Shown here: positions 37,236-47,302 of the stretch, piece after piece
Numbering within the stretch: position 1 is the first letter of the stretch
Layout: the number at the start of each line of letters is the position of its first letter
Assembly (NCBI GenBank): GCA_035315345.1
Contig: DATFYA010000008.1
Span: forward strand, 30,970 to 94,969
Reading direction: 5' to 3'
Source of the DNA: Candidatus Methylomirabilota bacterium
Lineage (GTDB): Bacteria > Methylomirabilota > Methylomirabilia > Rokubacteriales > CSP1-6
Length of the DNA: 64,000 nucleotides
Program-made: the position numbers and the translations under genes
Notes under the pieces: model-generated
What the model saw: only the letters and a program-made list of their open reading frames with translations
Database searches by the model: none
What the model was told of the DNA's origin: nothing

Positions 37236-37242
37236 AGCGCCC

Positions 37243-37974
37243 GTGATCATCCTGGGCGTCATCCCCGCGCGCCTGCAGTCCACGCGCCTGCCGCGCAAGG
37301 TCCTGCGCGAGATCCGCGGGGTGCCGATGGTGGTCGAGGTCTTCCGGCGAGCGCGCACCTCTCCCCTGCTGTCGGACCTGCTGGTGGCGACCGACAGCGA
37401 CGAGGTCGTCGCGGCCTGCCACGACCATCACGTGCCGGCGGTGATGACGCGCAGCACGCACGCCTCGGGCACCGACCGCCTGTGGGAGGTCTCCCGGGCG
37501 CGCGCCGCCGACGTCTACGTCAACATCCAGGGCGACGAGCCGCTCATCTCGCCGGCCCACATCGAGCGGCTCGTGCGGCCCTTCCTCACCGAGCCCGAGG
37601 TCCAGGTCACCACCCTGAAGATCCGCGCCACTCCCGAAGAGGTCGAGAGCCGCACCGCGAACAAGGTGGTGACCAACGTGCACGGCGACGCGCTCTACTT
37701 CTCGCGTCTGCCCATCCCCTTCGATCGCGACACGCGCGGGGGGATCGTCTACTGGAAGCACATCGGCCTCTACGCCTACCGGCGCTCCGTGCTCGAGACG
37801 TACCACTCGCTGCCGCCCTCGGGACTCGAGCGCGCGGAGCAGCTCGAGCAGCTGCGGCTGCTCGAGGCCGGCATCCCCATCCGCGTGCTCGAAACCGATC
37901 AGCCCACGATCGGCGTGGACACCGAGGAGGACCTGCGGGCGGTCGAGGCCCTGCTGTCGTCGCGCCCCCGGTGA
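37243..37974 (+). CDS. kdsB: 3-deoxy-manno-octulosonate cytidylyltransferase
   Basis: Activates KDO with CTP to CMP-KDO for the lipid A inner core, in the cytoplasm. 243 aa from a GTG at 37243. Signature features are GVIPARLQSTRLPRKVL (nucleotide loop), VATDSDEV, MTRSTHASGTDRLWEV, NIQGDEPLI, YFSRLPIPFDRD, KHIGLYAYRR and GLERAEQLEQLRLLEAG. Its presence indicates a lipopolysaccharide-bearing outer membrane. The stop overlaps the GTG of the MFS gene (GTGA), an unusual partner for kdsB. Confidence 0.95.
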   Translation: MIILGVIPARLQSTRLPRKVLREIRGVPMVVEVFRRARTSPLLSDLLVATDSDEVVAACHDHHVPAVMTRSTHASGTDRLWEVSRARAADVYVNIQGDEPLISPAHIERLVRPFLTEPEVQVTTLKIRATPEEVESRTANKVVTNVHGDALYFSRLPIPFDRDTRGGIVYWKHIGLYAYRRSVLETYHSLPPSGLERAEQLEQLRLLEAGIPIRVLETDQPTIGVDTEEDLRAVEALLSSRPR

Positions 37975-39167
37975 CGAATCGCTGGGCGGTCCTCGCGCTG
38001 ATCATGGCCGCCCAGACCATGGCCAACGTGGGGCCGCTCGGCATCCCCTCCATCGCGCCCCTGATCCGGGACGATCTCCAGCTCTCGGTTACCCAGGCCG
38101 GCTCGTTCCTCTCCACGTACTACATCGGCCCGGTGCTCATGTCGCTGCCCGCGGGCTGGCTGGCGGATCGCTGGGGCGTGCGCGGCGCGATGATCCTGGG
38201 CCAGGTCCTCATCGCGGCGGGGCTCGGAGCCGCGGCGGCCGCGCCATCGTACTCGTTCATCGTGCTGATCCTGATCCTGGCCGGCGCCGGCTACGGCGTG
38301 CTCAACCCGACCACCACCAAGGCGGGGATGGCGTGGTTTCCGCCGCGGCAGCGGGCCACCGTGGTCGGGCTGAAGCAGGTGGGCCTGCCGTTCGGCGGCG
38401 CGGTCGGCGCCTTCGTCATGCCGCCGCTGGCGATCGCGTTCGGCTGGCGAGCGGCGGTCGGCGTATCCGCGGCGGTGGTGGGCGCGCTCGCGCTCCTGAC
38501 GTGGCTGCTCTATCGCGACCTGCCCGAGCCGGGACCGGCCGGCGGCACCGCGACCCCGCCCCGCGCGGACTTCTGGGCGGTCATGGGCAATCGCGATCTC
38601 TGGCTGGTGGGCGTGAGCACGCTCCTCTTCGCGGGCGTACAGACCGTGTTCCTGGCCTTCCTCGTGCTGTACCTGCACGAGGCCGTCCACCTCGAGGTGG
38701 TGACCGCCGCGAAGTACCTCGTGGCCGCGCAGTGCAGCGGGGCGGCGGGGCGCATCGGCTTCGGGCTGCTCTCGGACCGGCTGTTCGGCGGCCGGCGGCG
38801 GATCGTGCTCGCCATCGCGGGCATCGGATCGATCGCCTGCGCGCTCCTGCTGTCGACCACCACGCCGGCCACCGGCCCGTGGCTGCTCGTGCCGCTCGCG
38901 ATCTGCATCGGCGTCTTCGGCGTCGGCTGGAACGGCGTGCAGCACACGCTGATGGCCGAGCTGGCCGGGACCCGCGCCGCCGGCACCGCGGTCGGGCTCG
39001 GCCTCGCGATCTCCTCGCTGGGCGTCACGGTGTGCCCGCCCGTCTTCGGCCTGGTGGTGGAGCGCGTGGGCGGCTTCGCGGGCGGGTGGGTCGCCCTCGC
39101 CGCGAGCATGGTGCTCGCGCTCCTCCTGCTCCTCCCGGTCCGGGAGCGCGCATTCTCGATGTCGTGA
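37971..39167 (+). CDS. Major facilitator superfamily transporter
   Basis: 398 aa from a GTG at 37971 that overlaps the kdsB stop. About 12 membrane helices. MFS features are STYYIGPVLMSLPAGWLADRWGVRGAM (in part: the loop 2-3 motif GWLADRWGVR), LNPTTTKAGMAWFPPRQRAT and the second-half loop GFGLLSDRLFGGRRR. The NPTTTKA segment resembles sugar-phosphate/anion-type MFS members, but the substrate cannot be assigned. Co-translated with kdsB; whether functionally linked is unknown. Confidence 0.88.
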   Translation: MTNRWAVLALIMAAQTMANVGPLGIPSIAPLIRDDLQLSVTQAGSFLSTYYIGPVLMSLPAGWLADRWGVRGAMILGQVLIAAGLGAAAAAPSYSFIVLILILAGAGYGVLNPTTTKAGMAWFPPRQRATVVGLKQVGLPFGGAVGAFVMPPLAIAFGWRAAVGVSAAVVGALALLTWLLYRDLPEPGPAGGTATPPRADFWAVMGNRDLWLVGVSTLLFAGVQTVFLAFLVLYLHEAVHLEVVTAAKYLVAAQCSGAAGRIGFGLLSDRLFGGRRRIVLAIAGIGSIACALLLSTTTPATGPWLLVPLAICIGVFGVGWNGVQHTLMAELAGTRAAGTAVGLGLAISSLGVTVCPPVFGLVVERVGGFAGGWVALAASMVLALLLLLPVRERAFSMS

Positions 39168-39171
39168 GCCT

Positions 39172-39885
39172 CGTAGGAGGCAGCGATTCTTCTACGGATG
39201 GGTGGTGCTCGCGGCCGCGTTCGTCGTCATCACCCTCGGCGTCTTCCTGAAGCCGATCGAGGACTCGATGGGCGGGAGCCGCTCCGGCATCGGGGCCATC
39301 GGCCTCTTCAACTGGATCGTGATGGGGGCGGGCGGCGTGGTCTCGGGCTTCGTCCCCGACCGCGTGGGCACCCGGCGGGTGGTGCTGGTCGGCGCGGGGC
39401 TCCTCTCCGCCGGCCTCCTGCTCTCGAGCCACGTGCAGCAGATGTGGCAGCTCTACGTGACCTTCGGCCTGCTGATCGGCGCGGGCGTCAGCGGCTTCTA
39501 TGTGTCCCTCACCGTGCTCGCCATCGAGTGGTTACGAGGGGGGCGGCGGGTCGTGCGGACGCCGGCTAGTTCTTGAAGGCTCTTTGGATGCGGGGGCCCC
39601 GAAATGGCCCCCGCACTCCCCCAGTGGCGGACGCCCGTCTGGTTCCCGTGTCGCTGGCGTTCGGGGTGGCCTATGGTGGCGCCATGCCGCTGTATCCGGT
39701 CGTCACCCGCGAGTTCTTCGGTGAGCGCGCCATGGGCACGGCGTACGGGGCTGTCGGGATGGGGCTCGGCTCCTACCGGGAGGTGCCATTCACGACCTCC
39801 TGGGCCCTATCAGTGGCTGTTCCTGGGCTCGTTCGCGATCGGGCCGATGGCGGTTGTCCTGGGGGTGACACCGAAGGCCCCCGTG
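39172..39885 (+). pseudogene. Decayed MFS transporter gene
   Basis: Remnants of a second MFS gene, unlike the intact one before it. The first part (39181-39520) encodes RFFYGWVVLAAAFVVITLGVF through GVSGFYVSLTVLAIEW, but no start codon precedes the conserved FYGW and the frame then runs into unrelated sequence ending at 39576. The C-terminal part is found farther on in two different frames: SLAFGVAYGGAMPLYPVV with GERAMGTAYGAVGMGLGSY (about 39640-39770) and YQWLFLGSFAIGPMAVVLG (about 39805-39870). Thus the middle of the protein is deleted and the rest frameshifted. Confidence 0.75.
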
Positions 39886-39942
39886 GCGGCGGGAGCGCCC
39901 CGGCCAAGCCCCGGTGGCGGGCGGCTGAAGGTCCCTTTCCCG

Positions 39943-39971
39943 TTGACAGGCCGGGGGTTCCTTGTTAAGAA
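39943..39971 (+). promoter_or_regulatory. Putative promoter of the large plus-strand sugar transporter operon
   Basis: TTGACA (39943-39948), 17 nt, TAAGAA (39966-39971). The leader to the first binding-protein gene is about 148 nt. Apart from this promoter, the stretch 39886-40125 shows no gene. Confidence 0.6.
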
Positions 39972-40125
39972 TTTGCCACCATTTAGGGCGTCATCTCACC
40001 CATCGAGACCCGCATCTCCGTGACGGCCTTCACGAGGTATCAACCTCGCGGCCGGGGCTTCTACCCCGAAGGGACGCGCTCGCGCAGATGAGGCAGCTCA
40101 TCCGGTCAAGGAGGACCACGCACGC

Positions 40126-41472
40126 ATGAACAGCTCCGATCGCAAAGAGACCACGCATCTCGACCGCCGCACGTTCGTCAAGACCGCGGGCCTCGCCGCG
40201 GTAGCGGTGACCGGCATCGAGGGCATCGTCGCCGCGCGGCGGGCGCCGGCCTTCGCGCAAGGCACCAAGCTGCACTGGGTGCGCTGGGTGGACTTCATCC
40301 CGGAGTCCGACGTGGAGCTGAAGCGGCAGATGCCGGAAGCCTCCAAGGCGCTCGGAGCCGAGGTGACGTTCGAGACGATCAATGCCAACGACCTGCAGCC
40401 GCGCATCACCGCGGCCATCCAGTCGGGGGCGGGCGCCGACGTGTTCAACTTCCAGTACAACTGGGCTCACCTGTACCAGAACGCGGTCGTCGACGTGAGC
40501 GACGTAGCCTCGGAGCTGGCGAAGGCACAGGGCGGCTTCTACGACATCTACCCGCCCTCCTGCCAGGTGAACGGCAAGTGGCTGGCGGTGCCGCACTCCA
40601 TCATCGGCGCGGCGGTCGCCTACCGGAAGTCGTGGCTGAAGGAGGCGGGGGCCACCGAGTATCCGAAGAGCTGGGAGGAGGCGCACAAGCTCTTCACCGC
40701 GCTCAAGAAGAAGGGCAAGCCCTACGGGCAGACCCTGGGACACACCTTCGGTGACGCGCCGACGTTCACCTACTGCATGCTCTGGGCGTTCGGCGGGGCC
40801 GAGACGGACAAGACCGGCAAGAAGGTGGTGCTCAACAGCAAGGGCGCGGTGGATTCGGTCAAGTTCATGCAGTCCTTCTGGAAAGACTGCTGCGACGAGG
40901 GCGGGCTGGCGTGGGACGACACCAACAACAACCGCGCCTTCCACGCGGGCGAGATCGCGGCCACCCTGAACGGGGCCAGCATCTACATCGTGGCCAAGCG
41001 TCAGAAGGAGAAGATCAAGGACGACAAGGGCGAGCCGCTGTTCCAGGACATCGACCACGCGCCGCTGCCGGCCGGTCCCGGAGGCGCCTTCGCCCTCTTC
41101 CTGAACCAGTCGAACGCCATCATGAAGTACTCGAAGAACCAGAAGCTGGCCAAGGACCTCCTCCGCTGGGTGCACAAGAAGGAGAACTACGAGAAGTGGT
41201 TCCAGAGTCAGGGCGGCTACAGCGTGGGCGCCACGAAGGCGTGGGAGAACGACCCGATGTGGAACTCCCTCGACGGGCCGCTCAAGATGTTCCGGACCGG
41301 CGCGCGGAACACCCGGCTGTTCGGATACGCGGGCCCGTCCACCGCGAAGGCCACCGAGGCTTTCAGCAAGTACATCGTCACCGACATGTACGCCAAGGCC
41401 GTCCAGGGCATGAAACCGGAGGACGCGGTGCACTGGGCCGAGGGCGAGCTGAAGAAGATCTACGAAGCGTGA
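40126..41472 (+). CDS. Sugar-type ABC transporter substrate-binding protein (first of tandem pair)
   Basis: 448 aa from the ATG at 40126, with AAGGAGG 11 nt upstream. Twin-arginine-type signal LDRRTFVKTAGLAAV, mature start near FAQGTKLHWVRWVDFIPESD. Family-1 features include SIIGAAVAYRKSWLKEAG, KPYGQTLGHTFGDAP, GLAWDDTNNNRAF, ATLNGASIYI and KNQKLAKDLLRW. A second, clearly paralogous gene follows after 34 nt. First gene of a run of ten transporter genes. The DTNNNRAF and ADVFNFQYNW blocks suggest a polyol/sugar ligand, but this is not proven. Confidence 0.93.
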   Translation: MNSSDRKETTHLDRRTFVKTAGLAAVAVTGIEGIVAARRAPAFAQGTKLHWVRWVDFIPESDVELKRQMPEASKALGAEVTFETINANDLQPRITAAIQSGAGADVFNFQYNWAHLYQNAVVDVSDVASELAKAQGGFYDIYPPSCQVNGKWLAVPHSIIGAAVAYRKSWLKEAGATEYPKSWEEAHKLFTALKKKGKPYGQTLGHTFGDAPTFTYCMLWAFGGAETDKTGKKVVLNSKGAVDSVKFMQSFWKDCCDEGGLAWDDTNNNRAFHAGEIAATLNGASIYIVAKRQKEKIKDDKGEPLFQDIDHAPLPAGPGGAFALFLNQSNAIMKYSKNQKLAKDLLRWVHKKENYEKWFQSQGGYSVGATKAWENDPMWNSLDGPLKMFRTGARNTRLFGYAGPSTAKATEAFSKYIVTDMYAKAVQGMKPEDAVHWAEGELKKIYEA

Positions 41473-41506
41473 TCGCGGCGCCCATCGACGGGCCCGGGAG
41501 AGGCCG

Positions 41507-42856
41507 ATGACGACTCCGCAGCACGAGGCGACCAGCGAAGCAGCCGCGGTGAGCCGTCGCACGTTCCTGGCCGGGTCGGTCGCCGCGGGCGCGGCCGCGG
41601 CGGCTCTGGAGGGCATCCTGGCCGGGCGCCGCGCCCCCGCGTATGCGCAGGGCACGCGGCTGAACATCCTCCGCTGGGTCGACTTCATTCCGGCGTGCGA
41701 CGTCGAGCTGAAGCGGCAGGCCGGCGAGGCCAGCAAGGCGCTGGGGGCCGAGGTCGTGTTCGAGTTCATCAACGCCAACGACCTGCAGGCGCGCGTCACC
41801 GCCGCCATGCAGTCCAACTCGGGGCCCGACATCATCCACATGCTGCACAACTGGCCTCACCTCTACGCCAACGGGCTCGTGGACGTCGGCGATCTCGTCG
41901 AGTGGCAGGTGAAGGAGCAGGGTGCGCTCTACGCGCAGTCCGAGGCGTACAGCAAGGTCGGCGGCCGCTTCCTGGCCCTGCCCCACGGCATCGTTCCCGG
42001 GCTGATCGCCTACCGCAAGTCGTGGTTCGACGAGATCGGCGTCACCGCGTTCCCCAAGACGTACGACGAATTGCGCCAGGTGGCGGCGAAGCTGAAGAAG
42101 AAGGGCCACCCCTACGGGCAGACCCTCGGCCACACCTTCGGCGACGCGCCGGCGTGGGCCTACCCGCTCCTGTGGAACTTCGGGGGCATGGAGACCGACA
42201 AGACCGGCAAGACCGCGCTCGACGACAAGGGCGCGGTGGAGGCGGTCAGGTTCATGACCGCCTTCTGGAAGGACGGCTGCGACGAGGGCGGGCTGGCCTG
42301 GGACGATACCAACAACAACCGCGCGTTCCTGGGCGGCGAGATCTCGGCCACACTGAACGGCGCGTCGATCTACATCGCGGCCAAGCGGGGCCAGGAGAAG
42401 ATCAAGGACGACAAGGGCGAGCCGCTCGTGCGCGACATCCGGCACGCCCGCCTGCCCGCCGGCCCCGCCGGATCCTGGAGCTACCACACCGCCTTCGGGC
42501 ACGGAGTCATGAAGTACGGCAAGAACCAGAAGCTGGCCAAGGACTTCCTGAAGTGGCTCCACGGCAAGGAGCAGTACGGCAAGTGGTTCCAGGTGGCGGA
42601 GGGGTTCTCGATCGGGTCCACGAAGCTCTGGGAGCAGAGCCCGATGTGGAGCACCATCGACGAGCCGATGAAGGGATTCCGCACCGCGCCCGACAACTCG
42701 CGGGTCATCGGGTTCGCGGGACCGCCCAACGCCAAGGCCACCGAGGCCTACTCCAAGTACGTGATCGTGGACCTGTTCGCCAAGGGCGTGCAGGGCATGA
42801 AGGCCGAGGACGCGGTCACGTGGGCCTCCGGCGAGCTGAAGAAGATCTACGGGTGA
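41507..42856 (+). CDS. Sugar-type ABC transporter substrate-binding protein (second of tandem pair)
   Basis: 449 aa, GGGAGAGG upstream of the ATG. Twin-arginine-type signal VSRRTFLAGSVAAG, mature start near YAQGTRLNILRWVDFIPACD. It shares long blocks with the preceding protein (VELKRQ, EASKALGAEV, INANDLQ, PYGQTLGHTFGDAP, GLAWDDTNNNRAF, GEPLV-RDI) while differing at sites such as SNSGPDIIHMLHNWPHLY, so the pair arose by duplication and may bind different ligands. Followed after 6 nt by the MalF-like permease gene. Confidence 0.93.
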   Translation: MTTPQHEATSEAAAVSRRTFLAGSVAAGAAAAALEGILAGRRAPAYAQGTRLNILRWVDFIPACDVELKRQAGEASKALGAEVVFEFINANDLQARVTAAMQSNSGPDIIHMLHNWPHLYANGLVDVGDLVEWQVKEQGALYAQSEAYSKVGGRFLALPHGIVPGLIAYRKSWFDEIGVTAFPKTYDELRQVAAKLKKKGHPYGQTLGHTFGDAPAWAYPLLWNFGGMETDKTGKTALDDKGAVEAVRFMTAFWKDGCDEGGLAWDDTNNNRAFLGGEISATLNGASIYIAAKRGQEKIKDDKGEPLVRDIRHARLPAGPAGSWSYHTAFGHGVMKYGKNQKLAKDFLKWLHGKEQYGKWFQVAEGFSIGSTKLWEQSPMWSTIDEPMKGFRTAPDNSRVIGFAGPPNAKATEAYSKYVIVDLFAKGVQGMKAEDAVTWASGELKKIYG

Positions 42857-42862
42857 GATGAC

Positions 42863-43831
42863 ATGAAGAAGCCCATCGCGGGCGGATCGGGCGGCGCCGC
42901 CGGTCTCGAGGTGGCGCTGCCCCATCCGGGAACCAGCCGGCCCAGGGGACTCACCCGCTTCCTCGAGAGCGAGCGCCTGCTCGCCTGCCTCTTGCTCGCC
43001 CCGACGGTGGTGCTGCTCGGCCTGTTCATCGCCTATCCCTTCGTGATGGGGGTGTGGCTGTCGCTGTCCAGCGTGAGCGTCGGCAATCCGGGCGAGTTCG
43101 TCGGGCTGAAGAACTTCATCAAGGCGTGGAACGACTCGATCTTCCAGACCGCCTTCTACAACACGTTCTACTACACGTTCTGGGCGACGATCTTCAAGCT
43201 CGTCCTCGGGATGTGGCTGGCCCTGCTGCTGAACCGCCACTTCCGGGGCAAGCGCATCGTGCGCGCGGCCATGCTGCTGCCCTTCATCGTGCCCACCGTG
43301 CTCTCGACCTTCGCGTGGCGCTGGATGTTCGACCCGACCTTCAGCGTGCTGAACTGGCTCCTCTACCAGACCGGTTTCATCACCACCAAGCTGCCGTTCC
43401 TGTCCGACGGCACCTGGGGCATGTGGTGCGCCATCGTGGTGAACACCTGGCGCGGCATGCCGTTCTTCGCCATCTCGCTGCTGGCCGGGCTGCAGACCAT
43501 CAGCACCGACATGCAGGAGGCCGCCTCGCTCGACGGGGCCAACGGCTGGCAGCGCTTCTGGCACGTGACCTGGCCGCTGCTCAAGCCGGTGACCCTGGTG
43601 GTGGTGGTCTTCTCGATCATCCAGACCTTCTCCGACTTCCAGCTCATCTACGTGCTCACCGGCGGCGGCCCCGCCAACGCGACCCACCTGCTCGCCACCT
43701 ACGCCTACCAGATCGGCGTGGCTACCGGCCTGCTGGGCGAGGGCGCCGCGGTCTCCCTGTTCATGCTGCCGGTCCTCTTCATCGTGGTCTGGCTCCAGCT
43801 CCGCTACCTCCGCCGCCTGGAAGGGGCCTAG
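42863..43831 (+). CDS. Sugar-type ABC transporter permease, MalF-like (CUT1)
   Basis: 322 aa. After a variable 40-residue N-terminus come LLLAPTVVLLGLFIAYPFVM, LSLSSVSVGNPGEFVGLKNF, LLPFIVPTVLSTFAWRWMFD, the EAA-type loop MQEAASLDGANGWQRFWHVT, FSDFQLIYVLTGGGPANATH and a C-terminal LQLRYLRRLEGA. Partner of the MalG-like gene 4 nt downstream. Confidence 0.93.
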   Translation: MKKPIAGGSGGAAGLEVALPHPGTSRPRGLTRFLESERLLACLLLAPTVVLLGLFIAYPFVMGVWLSLSSVSVGNPGEFVGLKNFIKAWNDSIFQTAFYNTFYYTFWATIFKLVLGMWLALLLNRHFRGKRIVRAAMLLPFIVPTVLSTFAWRWMFDPTFSVLNWLLYQTGFITTKLPFLSDGTWGMWCAIVVNTWRGMPFFAISLLAGLQTISTDMQEAASLDGANGWQRFWHVTWPLLKPVTLVVVVFSIIQTFSDFQLIYVLTGGGPANATHLLATYAYQIGVATGLLGEGAAVSLFMLPVLFIVVWLQLRYLRRLEGA

Positions 43832-43835
43832 ACCC

Positions 43836-44687
43836 TTGGTGATCGAGCGGCGCTGGAAGAAGTGGGTGTACTTTTACATTCCTCTGACGCTGTTCGTGAT
43901 CGGGACTCTCTTCCCGTTCTACTGGATGCTGATCACGTCGATCCGGCCGGACGCGGAGCTGTATCGGTCGTGGCGGTCCGCGAACAACACCCCCTTCTGG
44001 ACGCTGGCCCCGACCCTCGAGCACTTCCGCGACCTGATGGCCAAGACCACGTTTCCGAAGTGGCTCTGGAACACGTTCTTCATCGCGTGCATCTCCACGT
44101 TCATCTCGCTCTTCTGCGGCCTCCTCGCCGGCTACGCGCTGGGACGCCTGAAGTTCCCGATGGCGGGCACGCTCGGCACCAGTATCTTCGTCACGTACCT
44201 GGTGCCGCCCACCCTGCTGTTCATCCCGCTCGCCAACATCATCCGCACCTTCCAGCTGGGCGACACCCCGTGGGCCCTGATCCTGACCTACCCGACCTTC
44301 CTGATCCCGTTCTGCACCTGGCTCCTGATGGGCTACTTCAAGACCATTCCCAAGGAGCTCGAGGAGTGCGCCCGCATCGACGGGGCCACCCGCTTCGGGG
44401 CGATGATTCGCATCATCTTCCCGATCGCGGTGCCCGGCATCCTCTCGGCCGGCATCTTCGCGTTCACCCTTTCGTGGAACGAGTTCATCTACGCGCTGGT
44501 CTTCCTGTCGTCGCCGGAGAAGAAGACGGTTCCGGTGGGGGTCGTCTCGGAGCTGATCCGCGGCGACATCTATTTCTGGGGGCAGCTCATGGCGGGGGCG
44601 CTGCTGGGCTCGATCCCGGTCGCCATCGTCTATTCGTTCTTCGTGGAGTACTACGTCACCGGCCTCACCGGCTCCGTGAAGGGGTGA
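43836..44687 (+). CDS. Sugar-type ABC transporter permease, MalG-like (CUT1)
   Basis: 283 aa from a TTG at 43836 (a GTG is the very next codon and is an equally good start). GTLFPFYWMLITSIRPDAEL, LAGYALGRLKFPMAG, VPPTLLFIPLANIIRTF, IPFCTWLLMGYFKTIP, the EAA-type loop ELEECARIDGATRFGAMIRI and VEYYVTGLTGSVKG at the end. Forms the channel with the preceding MalF-like protein; the ATPase gene follows after a 55-nt gap with a hairpin. Confidence 0.92.
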   Translation: MVIERRWKKWVYFYIPLTLFVIGTLFPFYWMLITSIRPDAELYRSWRSANNTPFWTLAPTLEHFRDLMAKTTFPKWLWNTFFIACISTFISLFCGLLAGYALGRLKFPMAGTLGTSIFVTYLVPPTLLFIPLANIIRTFQLGDTPWALILTYPTFLIPFCTWLLMGYFKTIPKELEECARIDGATRFGAMIRIIFPIAVPGILSAGIFAFTLSWNEFIYALVFLSSPEKKTVPVGVVSELIRGDIYFWGQLMAGALLGSIPVAIVYSFFVEYYVTGLTGSVKG

Positions 44688-44696
44688 CGCCAAGCG

Positions 44697-44717
44697 CCCG
44701 GGGCACCCGACCCCGGG
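44697..44717 (+). promoter_or_regulatory. Intercistronic hairpin before the ATPase gene
   Basis: CCCGGGG (44697-44703) pairs with CCCCGGG (44711-44717). It lies between the MalG-like and ATPase genes and could be a processing or stability element that separates their expression levels. Confidence 0.35.
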
Positions 44718-44742
44718 GAACCTATTTGAGGGAGAGAAACCA

Positions 44743-45837
<1,095 letters not shown>

Positions 45838-45890
45838 CATCGGCGAGACCGGCCGGTCGCGCGAACGACGCGTCCGGCCGGCGTTCCATC

Positions 45891-45910
45891 GCGGGAGGCG
45901 TATCTCCCGC
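45891..45910. promoter_or_regulatory. Hairpin between the ATPase and the next binding protein
   Basis: Perfect 7-bp stem GCGGGAG (45891-45897) with CTCCCGC (45904-45910), 6-nt loop. The same 149-nt gap also contains two GGCCGG palindromes (about 45850-45882). No convincing promoter was seen, so this may be an attenuating spacer inside one long transcript. Confidence 0.35.
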
Positions 45911-45986
45911 ACGAAGGGGGTGAGACCAGCGCGCTAGGGTTCTCGAAATGGCCCCGAGACCTCCCGACCGATATGGAGGCCCTCTC

Positions 45987-47300
45987 ATGGACCAGATCGC
46001 TCCCCGCAGCATTCCGCGACGTCGATTCCTCCGTACCGCTGCCGGCGCCACGGCCGGGGTGGCCTCCTGGCTCGCTCTGGGCAAGGCGCCCGCGTACGCC
46101 CAGAAGCGTGAGCTGACGTTCCTCAGCTGGAACCACTTCGTACCCGCCGCCGACGACGAGCTCCGCAAGCAGGCGGAGGCCTTCGGCAAGGCCAACAACT
46201 GCACGGTCCGCGTGGACACCATGGCGCATCTGCAGATGCCGGCCAAGATCGCGGCCGAGGCCCAGTCGCAGTCGGGCCACGACATGTACCGGACTGCAAG
46301 CGCCGATCCGTTCCTGTACGAGAACCTCCTCGTCAACATGGACGACCTGGTCAACAAGCTCGGCAAGGCGGGCGGCGGCTGGTATCCGTTCGCGGCCGAG
46401 AGCTGCCAGACCAAGTCCGGCTGGAAGGCGATCCCGTGGTTCTGGGTCTCGTTCCCGGGCACCTACAACATGGCCCACTTCAAGAAGGCCGGGTTCGACG
46501 GTCCCCCCAAGACGTGGGACGACCTCCTGAAGATGGGCAAGGTGCTGAAGAAGCAGGGTAACCCGGTCGGCATCCCCATCAGCCACTGCTCGGACGCGCA
46601 CTCGACCTACTGGTCGGTGTCGTGGTCCTTCGGGGCCAAGGTGCTGGAGGCCGACGGCAAGACCCCCGCGATCAGCTCGGAGAAGACCGCGCAGGTCATC
46701 GAGTGGTACAAGGAGCTCTACAAGGAGGCGATGGAGCCGGAGGTCCTCTCGTGGGACGACGCCGGCAACAATCGCTTCCTCCTCTCCGGCAAGGGCGCCT
46801 GGATCCACAACCCGGTCAGCCCGTACAACGCAGCCCTGGCCAACAAGCAGCCCATCGCGGACGACATCAACCATCACAACAGCCCGGCCGGGCCGGCGGG
46901 CACGCACTCGGCGCCCCCGAACCTGAGCCTCGGCATCTGGAAGTTTTCCAAGAACCAGGAGCTGGCCAAGGAGTTCATCGCCTATCTCTTCCAGAAGCCG
47001 AACTTCGACGCCTGGATCGTGGCGTCCAACGCGTTCAACCACCCGCCGCTGAAGAACCTCGCCGATCATCCGATCTGGGCGCGGAATCCGAAGTTCGCGA
47101 TGCTGCCCAAGGAAGCGGAGTACGGTCATCCGCGGGGCTGGCCGGCCAAGCCCAACGAGGCGGTGCAGCGCATCGACGACAACTACATCATGGCCGACAT
47201 GGTGGCCAAGGCGGTCAACGGCATGCCGGCCAAGCGCGCGATGGACTGGGCCCAGGAGCAAGTCGCGCTCGCGGTGAAGGGGCAGCTGAAGGTCGGCTAG
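45987..47300 (+). CDS. Sugar-type ABC transporter substrate-binding protein (family 1)
   Basis: 437 aa from the ATG at 45987, with GGAGG 7 nt upstream. Twin-arginine-like signal IPRRRFLRTAAGATAG, mature start near AYAQKRELTFLSWNHFVPAA. Features: QSGHDMYRTASADPFLYEN, WDDAGNNRFLLSGKGAWIHN, KNQELAKEFIAYLFQKPNF. It is closer to the receptors at 33865 and 54393 (NHFVPA, WIHN blocks) than to the tandem pair just upstream. Two permease pairs follow it without another receptor gene between them. Confidence 0.92.
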   Translation: MDQIAPRSIPRRRFLRTAAGATAGVASWLALGKAPAYAQKRELTFLSWNHFVPAADDELRKQAEAFGKANNCTVRVDTMAHLQMPAKIAAEAQSQSGHDMYRTASADPFLYENLLVNMDDLVNKLGKAGGGWYPFAAESCQTKSGWKAIPWFWVSFPGTYNMAHFKKAGFDGPPKTWDDLLKMGKVLKKQGNPVGIPISHCSDAHSTYWSVSWSFGAKVLEADGKTPAISSEKTAQVIEWYKELYKEAMEPEVLSWDDAGNNRFLLSGKGAWIHNPVSPYNAALANKQPIADDINHHNSPAGPAGTHSAPPNLSLGIWKFSKNQELAKEFIAYLFQKPNFDAWIVASNAFNHPPLKNLADHPIWARNPKFAMLPKEAEYGHPRGWPAKPNEAVQRIDDNYIMADMVAKAVNGMPAKRAMDWAQEQVALAVKGQLKVG

Positions 47301-47302
47301 CC

